8,071 nucleotides of DNA from Candidatus Latescibacterota bacterium (GCA_023135015.1 JAGLTZ010000120.1:1-8071), one strand, 5' to 3'; shown: positions 1 to 7,012, counted from the stretch's first letter. The notes: generated by a model not told the origin, from the letters alone. Translations and numbers: made by a program.

Positions 1-2
1 GA

Positions 3-89
3 GATCTTGTCATCATGTCGTTGGACGTGGAAGAACTATGGTACCTCATGGAGGACCATATCAAGACACGCGACTTCCGTATTCACTGA
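3..89 (+). CDS. 3' end of an unidentified protein (start outside window)
   Basis: An open frame enters from the left edge and ends at TGA 87-89. It gives 28 residues, including the stretch MSLDVEELWYLMEDHIKTRD, and ends in FRIH. The composition (acidic, amphipathic, two Trp/Tyr-containing stretches) and ordinary codon choice look coding. The other two plus frames give protein-unlike translations. The ATG at 15 has no visible ribosome site in front, so this is more likely the tail of a longer gene than a small gene. It converges on the S9 peptidase gene, with the hairpin at 105-142 between the two ends. I do not recognise a family, and too little is present to propose a function. Confidence 0.35.
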   Translation, partial: DLVIMSLDVEELWYLMEDHIKTRDFRIH

Positions 90-104
90 CTATCTGATCA
101 TATA

Positions 105-142
105 GCCGTGAGTGCCCGGAGGATACTCCGGGCACCCGCGGC
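105..142. terminator. Strong hairpin between convergent genes, probable bidirectional terminator
   Basis: GTGCCCGGAG (112-121) and CTCCGGGCAC (126-135) form a perfect 10-bp stem closed by a GATA tetraloop. Beyond one A/C opposition (111/136), the stem continues with bases 105-110 against 137-142, including one T/G wobble (109/138). It lies 15 nt past the plus-strand stop at 89 and 14 nt past the peptidase stop on the minus strand. Neither side has a proper U-tract. The minus-strand transcript runs into UAUAUGAUC, which is the better fit. Position and stability suggest termination or 3'-end protection for both genes; the missing U-tract is the main doubt. Confidence 0.55.
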
Positions 143-156
143 CTGAGGTCTGGTAT

Positions 157-2886
157 CTAGCGGCGGCTCGTCCCTCCCCTTCTACCACGGTCGGGGCTCT
201 GATCCTGCTCCCGGCTCAGCTCTATCATATTCACACTGCTGGAATAATCGCCCAGCAGGTGCTTGCAGAAGTAATCCGCTCTCAGCCAGAAGAAGTAGTT
301 GTTCATATCCCCGAAGCCGTGGCGTGCGCCGGGAAAGATGAAGAGGTCGAATCTCTTATTCGCCCTGATGAGTGCGCGGGCGAGCCTTAGAGTGTTTGCG
401 GGATGCACGTTGTTGTCTATGTCGCCGTGAACGAGCAGCAGCCTGCCCTTCAGGTTGGCAGCCAGCTCCGAGTTCTTGTCGATGTCGTACTCGAAGGCAA
501 CCTCACCCTTTTCGTTGATCACTTCGGTGACCCCGTGATGCTTCTCACTCCACCACTTGTTATAGATATTGTTCTCATGATTGCCCGAAGATGAGACAGC
601 GACTCTGAAGAAATCCGGGTAGACGAGCATCGCCGCCGTGGACATGAAACCTCCACCCGAGTGGCCGAAGATCCCAACCCTGTCGCTATCGATGAATGGG
701 TGCCGGTGAGCCAGCTGCTCGATCGTGGTCTTCTTGTCGGCAAGCCCGTAATCCCTCAGATCACCGTAGCTGTAGTTGTGGTACCACTTGGAGCGGGTGG
801 GGTGTCCTCCCCTGTTGCCGACCGTGATGACGATGAAGCCGAACTGCGCGAGAGAGGTCGTAGTGGAGTTGGTCGAGAACGTCTTCCCGACACTCTCGGT
901 CTGCGGCCCCGGGTATACGTACGCTATGATCGGGTACTGCTTCGTCTCATCTAAGTCGAACGGTTTGTACATCACACCGTACAGGTCGGTGATATCGTCA
1001 TCCGCTTTCACCCTGAACGGCTCGGGGAACTGGTAGCCGGCCTCGAACAGTCTTGAGAGATCTGCCTCCTCCAGCTCCACGAGCTGCTGACCCCTGGCAT
1101 CGTACAAAATCGATTTCGGTACGGTGTCCACCCGGGAGAAGTTATCCACGAAGTATTTCATCGACTCATCCATACTGGCCGAGTGACTGAAATTGCCGGG
1201 GTTAAGGAGCCGAAGACCGCTGCCGTCGAGGTCCACCCTGTAGAAATGCGTGTAATACGGATCCTCCCCTGGTTCGCGTGCGTTCGCAGAGAAGAAGATC
1301 ACCCCGCTCTTCTGGTCGATCTCCGAGATGCGGCGACACGAGAAAGGCCCTGAAGTGATCTGCCTCTTCAGCGTGCCGTCGGTTCCGTACAGGTAGTAGT
1401 GGCCCCAGCCGTCGCGCTCTGACCACCATATGAGTTCGTTGCTCTCCTCCAGGTACTCCAGACGCTGCATTTCGATGTAGGTCTTGAGCCTCTCCTCGAT
1501 GACCACCCGGACATCACCGGTGGTGGCATCCGCCACGCAGACGTCCACTTTGTGCATATCACGGCTCGTGCGTGTTATGTAAACCTTGTTGGGGTCAGGG
1601 GAGAGCCAGATGCTGGGCCGCGGTCCCACGTCGCTGGGGCGGGGGCGACTGCGACGGGTGTGGACGGAAATGGACTGGTCCTTGAACTCGTCGATCTTCA
1701 CCTGGACCCGCTCCCTGCTCGCCACATCGAATATGAAGATCTCGTTCTGCGTAACGTTTTCTTCCCCTGGCATGTCATATTTATAGGTCTCGAGTGTCGG
1801 TCGGGGATCTGCCAGGGAATTGATGACCCACAGATCGTTGACCTTCCTCCTGTCACTTCTGGTCACCACGAACTTCTTAGAGTCGGGCGACCATATAACT
1901 CTCGCACGCGCACGCTTCCCCTTATTCTTCTCCTTCTCCTCATCCGTCATACCCCGTCTAACCGCCGACCCGAAACTGTAATGTTCCTCTCCATCCGTGG
2001 TCAGCTGGTGTTCGACGGCCTCAGCTTCCTCCACTACCTCCTCCTCTTCTTCCTCCTCCTCTTCCCCTCTTTCTTTCCTCTCCTCTCTCTCTTTTTCCTT
2101 CGCCTTCTCTTCCTCAACCACCTTCATATAGTTCTCCCAGTCCATCATGAAGAGGTTGTGATCACGCGCGAAGATCACCACAGAAGAGTCAGGGGCGATG
2201 CTTGCCCAGCTGGGCGGCCCTTCGGGTTCCTCGTAGTCCTCGAGTTTGGTGAGCTGCCCCGTTACGAGGTCGTACTCGAACCAGACAGTCACTTCCTTGG
2301 GCCTGATGACCCTTCCTCTTCTTCCCCTGGTGGTGTCCGCCTCGGCTACCTTTACCGTGTCCGCCTCGGCTACCTTTGCCGTGTCCGCCCCGGCTGCCTT
2401 TACCGTGTCCGCCCCGGCTGCCTTTGCCGTGTCCGGCTCGGCCGGTTTCATTGTACGAACAGAGAACAGTATTGCTCCGTCCTCTTTGACGAATTTGATA
2501 GTCCTGAACGGCAGGTGCTGGGCATCATAAGGATCCCCGGTCTGCCTGCTCAGTTCCGCGGCCATCCTTATGTTGTCGAACAGGGGATTTTTCGTCTTTC
2601 GCGCCGGGTCGACGATATAGAACGTCCTGCTGTCGGGCGTGTCCCAGAGGTACCAGAAACGATCGCTGTGTTCCAACCAGTTGGGCCTAACCGAAGTGCT
2701 TCCAACCATTTTCGACAGTTTTGCGCTGGTGAACCGCGCAGCGAGCTGGTAATTGGCGGTCGTGACCCGGTTGTCCTGTGCGTAGAGCACTCCCGCCGTG
2801 AAAGCGACACACAGGATCGCCGTGATCAGCGTGAGAACGGTCCTGGTAACAATTGCCGTTCTCGAGAATGTCTCGGATAACATCAT
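157..2886 (-). CDS. Secreted S9 family serine peptidase (DPP4/prolyl oligopeptidase type)
   Basis: This encodes an exported serine peptidase of 909 residues that likely removes N-terminal dipeptides or cleaves oligopeptides outside the cytoplasm. Residues 1-36 form a signal peptide: Arg9 and Arg15, hydrophobic 17-33, likely cleavage after VLYA. A DPP4-type beta-propeller follows to about residue 615, with family-like stretches such as NDLWVINSLADPRPTLETYK and LTTDGEEHYSFG. The C-terminal alpha/beta hydrolase holds the full triad: Ser743 in GHSGGG, Asp824 in HGDIDNNV and His856 in ARHGF. Bacterial relatives are usually about 700-800 residues. The excess lies mainly in an 8-residue repeat (about 153-185) and a Lys/Glu-rich insert (256-291), plus a basic tail after 880. 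Two adjacent ATGs (2886, 2883) follow AGGAGGG at 2891-2897, at spacings of 4 and 7 nt from its end. I could not place the Glu pair that fixes the free N terminus in true DPP4, so exact specificity is open. Confidence 0.95.
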   Translation of the reverse strand: MMLSETFSRTAIVTRTVLTLITAILCVAFTAGVLYAQDNRVTTANYQLAARFTSAKLSKMVGSTSVRPNWLEHSDRFWYLWDTPDSRTFYIVDPARKTKNPLFDNIRMAAELSRQTGDPYDAQHLPFRTIKFVKEDGAILFSVRTMKPAEPDTAKAAGADTVKAAGADTAKVAEADTVKVAEADTTRGRRGRVIRPKEVTVWFEYDLVTGQLTKLEDYEEPEGPPSWASIAPDSSVVIFARDHNLFMMDWENYMKVVEEEKAKEKEREERKERGEEEEEEEEEVVEEAEAVEHQLTTDGEEHYSFGSAVRRGMTDEEKEKNKGKRARARVIWSPDSKKFVVTRSDRRKVNDLWVINSLADPRPTLETYKYDMPGEENVTQNEIFIFDVASRERVQVKIDEFKDQSISVHTRRSRPRPSDVGPRPSIWLSPDPNKVYITRTSRDMHKVDVCVADATTGDVRVVIEERLKTYIEMQRLEYLEESNELIWWSERDGWGHYYLYGTDGTLKRQITSGPFSCRRISEIDQKSGVIFFSANAREPGEDPYYTHFYRVDLDGSGLRLLNPGNFSHSASMDESMKYFVDNFSRVDTVPKSILYDARGQQLVELEEADLSRLFEAGYQFPEPFRVKADDDITDLYGVMYKPFDLDETKQYPIIAYVYPGPQTESVGKTFSTNSTTTSLAQFGFIVITVGNRGGHPTRSKWYHNYSYGDLRDYGLADKKTTIEQLAHRHPFIDSDRVGIFGHSGGGFMSTAAMLVYPDFFRVAVSSSGNHENNIYNKWWSEKHHGVTEVINEKGEVAFEYDIDKNSELAANLKGRLLLVHGDIDNNVHPANTLRLARALIRANKRFDLFIFPGARHGFGDMNNYFFWLRADYFCKHLLGDYSSSVNMIELSREQDQSPDRGRRGGTSRR
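2037..2101. repeat. 65-nt uninterrupted polypyrimidine/polypurine tract
   Basis: Every base from 2037 to 2101 on the plus strand is C or T. On the coding (minus) strand this is a pure purine run rich in GAG, GAA and AGG codons. It encodes the charged insert of the peptidase, including nine consecutive glutamates. The tract has short mirror-like stretches but no perfect long mirror repeat. The purine strand contains several AGGAGG-like strings inside the reading frame. Confidence 0.95.
2333..2449. repeat. In-frame 24-bp tandem repeat (4 full units plus degenerate fifth)
   Basis: Four consecutive 24-bp units start at 2333, 2357, 2381 and 2405, each opening GTGTCCGCC on the plus strand. A decayed fifth unit starts at 2429. 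On the minus strand they encode an 8-residue repeat of the type DT(A/V)K(A/V)A(G/E)A in the peptidase propeller domain. Units 1 and 2 share CTCGGCTACC, while units 3 and 4 share CCCGGCTGCC. Units 1 and 3 end TTTACC, while units 2 and 4 end TTTGCC. This pattern fits a 24-bp duplication followed by a 48-bp duplication. Confidence 0.95.
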
Positions 2887-2890
2887 TAGT

Positions 2891-2897
2891 CCCTCCT
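2891..2897 (-). promoter_or_regulatory. Ribosome binding site of the S9 peptidase gene
   Basis: On the minus strand AGGAGGG precedes the double start ATGATG. It is 4 nt before the first ATG (2886) and 7 nt before the second (2883). Both spacings work, so the start could be either codon; the difference is a single methionine in the signal peptide. Confidence 0.8.
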
Positions 2898-2968
2898 GGT
2901 CAGCGACAATCGATAACCCGCTCCCCCAGCAAGCGGTGCGGATCCCTTACCCATTAGTATAGCGCCTC

Positions 2969-2997
2969 TTGATTGTATAGCATCGAAGATCGATAAT
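2969..2997 (+). promoter_or_regulatory. Candidate sigma70-type promoter of the GH172-ABC operon
   Basis: TTGATT (2969-2974) and GATAAT (2992-2997) are separated by exactly 17 nt. They match the sigma70 consensus at 4 of 6 and 5 of 6 positions. Transcription would start near 3004, leaving a leader of roughly 115 nt before the GH172 start at 3120. This is the best such pair I see in the divergent gap. That the host sigma factor uses this consensus is an assumption. Confidence 0.45.
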
Positions 2998-3008
2998 CCT
3001 TCACACCC

Positions 3009-3056
3009 ACTGAATCCGTTTCTGAATACCGACTGCTTATCCTTTTTAATTCAGTC
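3009..3056 (+). repeat. Nested short direct and inverted repeats in the operon leader
   Basis: ACTGAAT (3009-3015) has a perfect inverted partner ATTCAGT (3049-3055). A second CTGAAT copy (3022-3027) lies 12 nt after the first and could pair with the same ATTCAG. GACTG (3031-3035) is inverted against the overlapping CAGTC (3052-3056). So three upstream segments compete for one downstream segment. This could be operator half-sites or a leader RNA with alternative folds. The segments are short and the AT-rich context makes chance plausible. Confidence 0.3.
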
Positions 3057-3090
3057 ATTTCCTGCAGTAGACTTCCACTACACATTCCGG

Positions 3091-3106
3091 CAACGAACAA
3101 CCGTTG
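3091..3106 (+). promoter_or_regulatory. Small palindrome/hairpin abutting the GH172 ribosome site
   Basis: CAACG (3091-3095) and CGTTG (3102-3106) are perfect inverted arms around AACAAC, directly before the ribosome site at 3107. It could be a modest RNA hairpin affecting translation or a DNA operator. A 5-bp arm is weak evidence. Confidence 0.25.
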
Positions 3107-3114
3107 AGAGGTGA
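3107..3114 (+). promoter_or_regulatory. Ribosome binding site deciding the GH172 start
   Basis: AGAGGTGA closely matches the anti-Shine-Dalgarno complement and lies 5 nt before ATG 3120. An in-frame GTG at 3111 falls inside this site, so it cannot be the start. ATG 3120 also gives a clean lipoprotein signal beginning MKTR. Confidence 0.85.
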
Positions 3115-3119
3115 CAGCC

Positions 3120-4232
3120 ATGAAAACGCGCGCCCTGTTCTTTTCAGTCCTTTGTGTACTGATTACGTTCAGCTTTTCGGCCTGCAGCCGATCCCCTTCG
3201 CAAGGACTGAACCCGATGAACGAACCATACCTGTTAGATACCGGCCTTGAATCCCACTCGATCTCCTTCGAGAACCCCACTGGTGCCAGAGGAGAAGGAG
3301 GCAAGGCGGCCAGCCGCCTGGGTATAGGTAGAAAAGGCTTACCCATGAGGAACATCGAAGCCGGCGAGACAGTCCAGTTGTGCGACATCGAGGAAGAGGG
3401 GACGATCAGGCATATCTGGATGACCACGAACCGTTCACCGGCAAACCTGCGCAGTATGGTGATACGCGTATGGTGGGACGATCAGGAACATCCCAGCATC
3501 GAGTGCCCGATAGGCGATTTCATGGGCTTCGCCCACGGCAAGGTGGAAGCATACGACTCGGCGGTGCACTCCCTGGGCAGCAACGCCGGGATGAACATAT
3601 GGCTGCCCATGCCTTTCAGAAAGAGGGCGAGGGTCACCCTATCGAACGAGGGCACCGCGACGAGGCCCCTCTACTACCAGATCGATTACACTCTGGAGGA
3701 CGAACACCCGGCAGATGTCGGCCGGCTCCATGTTCTCTTCCGGCGTGAGAACCCTACGACAATTAAGGAGGATTTCGTGATCCTGCCGGAGAGGTCCGGT
3801 AAAGGACGGTACCTTGGAGCACTGCTGGGTATACGCTCGCTCGATACCGCTCGCTGGTGGGGTGAAGGAGAGATAAAGATATACATGGACGGCGATACCG
3901 ACTTCCCGACCATCTGCGGCACAGGCAGCGAGGATTACGTCTGTCTCTCCTACGGCATGCAGCAGACGCCCTTTTTCTACAACGGCTGCAACCTCAACCA
4001 GGAAGGTTTCATTTCGATGTACAGATGGCACCTTCCCGATCCCATCTACTGGAAGCGTGAATGCCGGATTACTATCCAGCAGATAGGATGGGGCAGAGAG
4101 GTGGAAGGTGGGCTTTACGAACGGCAGGATGACTGGTCGACGGCTACGTTCTGGTACGAGCCCATACCCAGCGCTCCCCTGCCGGAAATGCCTGATCTGG
4201 CCGCGCGGACTGCCGACATATGGAACAGATAA
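3120..4232 (+). CDS. GH172 (DUF2961) family glycoside hydrolase, lipoprotein
   Basis: This encodes a predicted furanosidase of 370 residues anchored outside the inner membrane. Residues 1-21 are a lipoprotein signal (MKTR, hydrophobic 5-19, lipobox FSA before Cys22). The remainder is a complete DUF2961/GH172 domain: RHIWMTT (97-103), CPIGDFMGF (129-137), WWGEGEIKIYMDGD (246-259), GTGSEDY (267-273) and YRWHLPDPI (301-309). In characterised members two glutamates from the last hydrolase motifs do the chemistry. Here the candidates are Glu249 or Glu251 in GEGE and Glu271 in GSEDY. The family is known for difructose anhydride I, alpha-D-fructofuranoside and alpha-D-arabinofuranoside activities, so a furanoside substrate is likely, but the exact sugar is not readable. 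It is first in an operon with a sugar ABC importer, whose ATPase starts 4 nt after the stop. Length and motifs show no truncation. Confidence 0.92.
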   Translation: MKTRALFFSVLCVLITFSFSACSRSPSQGLNPMNEPYLLDTGLESHSISFENPTGARGEGGKAASRLGIGRKGLPMRNIEAGETVQLCDIEEEGTIRHIWMTTNRSPANLRSMVIRVWWDDQEHPSIECPIGDFMGFAHGKVEAYDSAVHSLGSNAGMNIWLPMPFRKRARVTLSNEGTATRPLYYQIDYTLEDEHPADVGRLHVLFRRENPTTIKEDFVILPERSGKGRYLGALLGIRSLDTARWWGEGEIKIYMDGDTDFPTICGTGSEDYVCLSYGMQQTPFFYNGCNLNQEGFISMYRWHLPDPIYWKRECRITIQQIGWGREVEGGLYERQDDWSTATFWYEPIPSAPLPEMPDLAARTADIWNR

Positions 4233-4236
4233 TATT

Positions 4237-5748
4237 GTGAATCCGCTCCTGTGCATGGAATCGATCGAGAAGGAATTCTCCGGGGTGAGGGTTCTGCACG
4301 GTGTCGATTTCCATGTCCTGCCCGGCGAGGTTATGGCGCTGGTGGGTGAGAATGGAGCTGGTAAATCCACACTGATGAAGATCCTGGCCGGAGTGCATAC
4401 CGACTGGCGGGGCACGATTCTTCTCGACGACAGAGTCGTACACTTTGCCAGCACAAGGGAGGCTGAAGAGGCCGGGATAGCGATCATATTCCAGGAACTG
4501 AACCTGGTGCCAGAACTCACAGTAGCGGAGAATATCTACCTGGGAAGGGAACCCACCCGCTTTGGCGACGTCATCGACTATCCACGGATGAACAGGATGG
4601 CGCAGGAGATTATGGACAATCTCCATTTCAACGCGCCTGTCACTATTCCCGTTTCTCAGCTCCGTGTGGGGCGTCAGCAGCTGGTTGAGATCGGCAAGGC
4701 ACTCTCCCTGAATGCCCGCATCCTTGTAATGGATGAGCCTACTTCGGCCCTCTCGGAGGCCGAAACCGAGGTCCTCTTTACCGTTGTACGCAAGCTGCGG
4801 GAGAACGAAGTCTCGGTTGTCTACATCTCACACCGACTGACGGAACTCTCCGAGATCGCCGATCGGGTGACAGTCCTGAGGGACGGCTACACGGTGGGTT
4901 CGAACCTGGTGAAGGACACCTCACGCTCAGAACTGATCAGGATGATGGTTGGCCGGGACTTCCAGCAGTTCTTCGTGAAGGAGGGCGAGCCGGGAGAAGA
5001 CATTGTTCTGAGGGTCAACAAACTCACAAGGACCAGCGCCGATCCTCCGCGGATGCCTGTTTTCGAAGACATCTCCTTCGAGGTCAGACGCGGCGAGCAG
5101 TTCGGGATAGCCGGCCTTCTCGGCTCCGGTCGGACCGAACTCCTGGAGGCGCTGTTCGGGGCGGCCGCCGCGGATACGACGGGCAGTGTGGAACTCGAGG
5201 GAGTAGAACTCGACCTCTCAAGCCCCCGAAAGGCGATAGGGGCCGGTATGGCGCTGATAACCGAAGACCGCAAGGGGAACGGACTTATCATAAGCATGAA
5301 CGTGGAGCAGAACCTCACCCTTGCCGCACTCAGGGATTTAGTCCGGTTCTCGATACTCTCGAAGACGAAGGAGCGAGCTCTGGCGGAGGAATACGTGGAG
5401 AGACTTTCCATCGACGTAAGCGACCTGAAGAACCCGATCGAGACGCTTTCAGGCGGCAACCAGCAGAAGGTGCTGCTGGCCAAGTGGCTGGCCACCCGAC
5501 CGAAGGTGCTTCTATTGGATGAACCTACACGGGGCATCGACGTTGGCGCCAAGCACGAGCTGTACATCCACCTCTCCAAACTGGCAAAGCAGGGGGTCTC
5601 GATAGTCATGGTCTCATCCGAACTGCCGGAGCTGCTGTCGATCTGCGATCGGATCATGGTCTTGAGAAGCGGAAGGGTCTCCGCCCTCTTCGACCGGGAA
5701 GAAGCATCCCAGGAGAAGATCCTCAACGCGGCAGCGCCGGCCGCATGA
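4237..5748 (+). CDS. Sugar ABC transporter ATP-binding protein (RbsA/MglA/YtfR type)
   Basis: This is the energising subunit of a CUT2-family sugar importer on the cytoplasmic face, with two fused ATPase domains in 503 residues (E. coli RbsA has about 501). Domain 1 has Walker A GENGAGKST (37-45), a degenerate signature LRVGRQQ (142-148), Walker B ILVMDEP (162-168) and switch His199. Domain 2 has the family's altered P-loop GLLGSGRTE (293-301), signature LSGGNQQK (404-411) and Walker B LLLDEPTRGIDVGAK (425-439). Its switch position reads VSSE rather than His, so one ATP site is probably degenerate, as usual in this family. The frame is open upstream into the GH172 gene. GTG 4237 is preferred because MNPLLCMESIEKEF then aligns residue for residue with the RbsA N terminus; only a weak GGAA at 4222 precedes it. 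ATG 4255 would cut the first strand. The stop overlaps the permease start (ATGA), which suggests translational coupling. Confidence 0.96.
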   Translation: MNPLLCMESIEKEFSGVRVLHGVDFHVLPGEVMALVGENGAGKSTLMKILAGVHTDWRGTILLDDRVVHFASTREAEEAGIAIIFQELNLVPELTVAENIYLGREPTRFGDVIDYPRMNRMAQEIMDNLHFNAPVTIPVSQLRVGRQQLVEIGKALSLNARILVMDEPTSALSEAETEVLFTVVRKLRENEVSVVYISHRLTELSEIADRVTVLRDGYTVGSNLVKDTSRSELIRMMVGRDFQQFFVKEGEPGEDIVLRVNKLTRTSADPPRMPVFEDISFEVRRGEQFGIAGLLGSGRTELLEALFGAAAADTTGSVELEGVELDLSSPRKAIGAGMALITEDRKGNGLIISMNVEQNLTLAALRDLVRFSILSKTKERALAEEYVERLSIDVSDLKNPIETLSGGNQQKVLLAKWLATRPKVLLLDEPTRGIDVGAKHELYIHLSKLAKQGVSIVMVSSELPELLSICDRIMVLRSGRVSALFDREEASQEKILNAAAPAA

Positions 5749-6968
5749 GTACAAGCCGCGCAGCTCGCCGCCTCGGACCGTTCGTGGGTCTGATCATCAT
5801 CTTCCTGGGTGGAGTGCTGCTCAACGGACAGATCTTCCTGAGCCTCTACAACCAGCTGAACGTGCTCGGAAGGGTCTCGATCATTGCCCTGCCGGCCGTC
5901 GGCATGACGCTGGTGATCATCACCGCCGGCATAGACCTCTCCATCGGGAGCCTGCTCTCACTCTCCACAGTCGCCTGTGCAATGCTTCTGATGGAGAGGA
6001 GCTGGACCAGAGCAACCTCCCTCACCGTGCCGATCTTCATCCTGTTCGCTATGCTGGTGGGCTACTATCTGGGAAATCAGCTCCTGTCACATACCGGCTT
6101 TGACCGGAGGAAATCTAGGCTGGCAGGAGTGATTGTCGGGCTGGTCCTTGCAGCCACCGGCGGCCTGTGGTGCGGTTCGCAGGTTTCTACCGGTTTTTCA
6201 ACCATAGCGGTCCTTCTTACAGTGCCGGTTCTGGGGATGTTCCTTGGAGCGATAAGCGGATTGATAATCGCAAAGGGGAAGATCCAGCCCTTCATAGTAA
6301 CATTGGGTATGATGAGCGCCGCCGTGGGGCTGGCTAAGTTCATTGCGGGCAAGGGCGGTCAGATCCACCCCGTCTACTATCAGGCAGCAGGCTACACGGC
6401 CGAGGGTACGGCGCACGTGGCGCCCCGGAGTTTCGATATGCTGAGTGGCTACCTGTCTATTCTCGGAGTCAAGATTTTCCCTGTTACGGCACTCTTCTTC
6501 CTCGCCGCGGTGCTGATAGTCCACTTCACTCTGACCAGGTTGCGCTTCGGCCGCCACATTTATGCCATCGGAGGCAATGAGGAGACAGCGAGACTGTCCG
6601 GAATCAATGTAGACAGGGTGAAGACCCTGGTATACGGGTTCTGCGGCGGGCTATCAGCGCTCGCCGGGGTCCTCTACTGTGCTTCCTACACACAGGGGAA
6701 GCCCGACGCCGGCGCCACCTGGGAACTGGATGCTATTGCCGCGGTGGTCATAGGGGGAACGAGCCTGATGGGCGGCAGGGGAACCGTGATCGGGACGATG
6801 GCTGGGGTTATGATACTTGGTTACCTGGGCAATATCCTGAACCTCCAGGAAGTGCCGAGCGAGGTGCAGGACATCCTAAAGGGTGTGATCATCGTAGGTG
6901 CCGTCCTGGTGCAGGAAGGCACGCTGCTGAGGTGGCTGCAGGGCATCAGATCGAAACATCCGGCATAG
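5745..6968 (+). CDS. Sugar ABC transporter permease (RbsC/YtfT type) with extra membrane segments
   Basis: This is the membrane channel subunit of the importer, with 407 residues against about 320-340 for RbsC or YtfT. Family hallmarks are VGMTLVIITAGIDLSIGSLL (52-71), IIAKGKIQPFIVTLGMM (174-190), the ATPase-contact loop FGRHIYAIGGNEETARLSGI (268-287), and AIAAVVIGGTSLMGGRGT (330-347). The excess is about 65 residues between roughly 83 and 150, where RbsC goes almost directly into the next helix. It holds two hydrophobic stretches (about 92-114 and 126-143) joined by a basic loop containing GFDRRKSR. A single permease gene suggests a homodimer, unlike the YtfT-YjfF pair. The start ATG overlaps the ATPase stop by 4 nt and has no clear ribosome site, so reinitiation from the ATPase gene is likely. 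Confidence 0.96.
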   Translation: MSTSRAARRLGPFVGLIIIFLGGVLLNGQIFLSLYNQLNVLGRVSIIALPAVGMTLVIITAGIDLSIGSLLSLSTVACAMLLMERSWTRATSLTVPIFILFAMLVGYYLGNQLLSHTGFDRRKSRLAGVIVGLVLAATGGLWCGSQVSTGFSTIAVLLTVPVLGMFLGAISGLIIAKGKIQPFIVTLGMMSAAVGLAKFIAGKGGQIHPVYYQAAGYTAEGTAHVAPRSFDMLSGYLSILGVKIFPVTALFFLAAVLIVHFTLTRLRFGRHIYAIGGNEETARLSGINVDRVKTLVYGFCGGLSALAGVLYCASYTQGKPDAGATWELDAIAAVVIGGTSLMGGRGTVIGTMAGVMILGYLGNILNLQEVPSEVQDILKGVIIVGAVLVQEGTLLRWLQGIRSKHPA

Positions 6969-7003
6969 AACCGGACCGGACCAGCCCATATCCGATGGAA
7001 ACC

Positions 7004-7012
7004 GGAAGGGAG
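7004..7012 (+). promoter_or_regulatory. Ribosome binding site deciding the binding-protein start (TTG)
   Basis: GGAAGGGAG ends 6 nt before TTG 7019, a well placed Shine-Dalgarno. The in-frame ATG at 6995 lies upstream of this site and has only a distant CCGGA in front. TTG also gives a normal lipoprotein signal beginning MNIRRR, whereas ATG 6995 adds an unusual charged METGRENS prefix. Confidence 0.65.

Noticed and set aside
1552..2880. Long open frame on the plus strand (about 442 codons) opposite the peptidase gene
   Set aside because: It lies entirely antisense to a gene with a clear signal peptide and catalytic triad. Its translation is low-complexity (Leu/Phe runs from the pyrimidine tract) and it has no ribosome site or domain.
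2956..2961. TATACT on the minus strand as a -10 box for the peptidase gene
   Set aside because: No acceptable -35 hexamer exists at 16-18 nt spacing, so I did not list it as a promoter, though some promoter must lie in this gap.
4108..4236. N-terminal extension of the ATPase up to ATG 4108
   Set aside because: The extra residues are a frame-shifted reading of the GH172 C terminus and have no counterpart in RbsA-type proteins, which begin where GTG 4237 begins.
3639..4520. Open frame on the minus strand opposite the GH172/ATPase junction
   Set aside because: It spans the boundary of two well supported plus-strand genes and shows no recognisable motifs; it is a by-product of codon bias.
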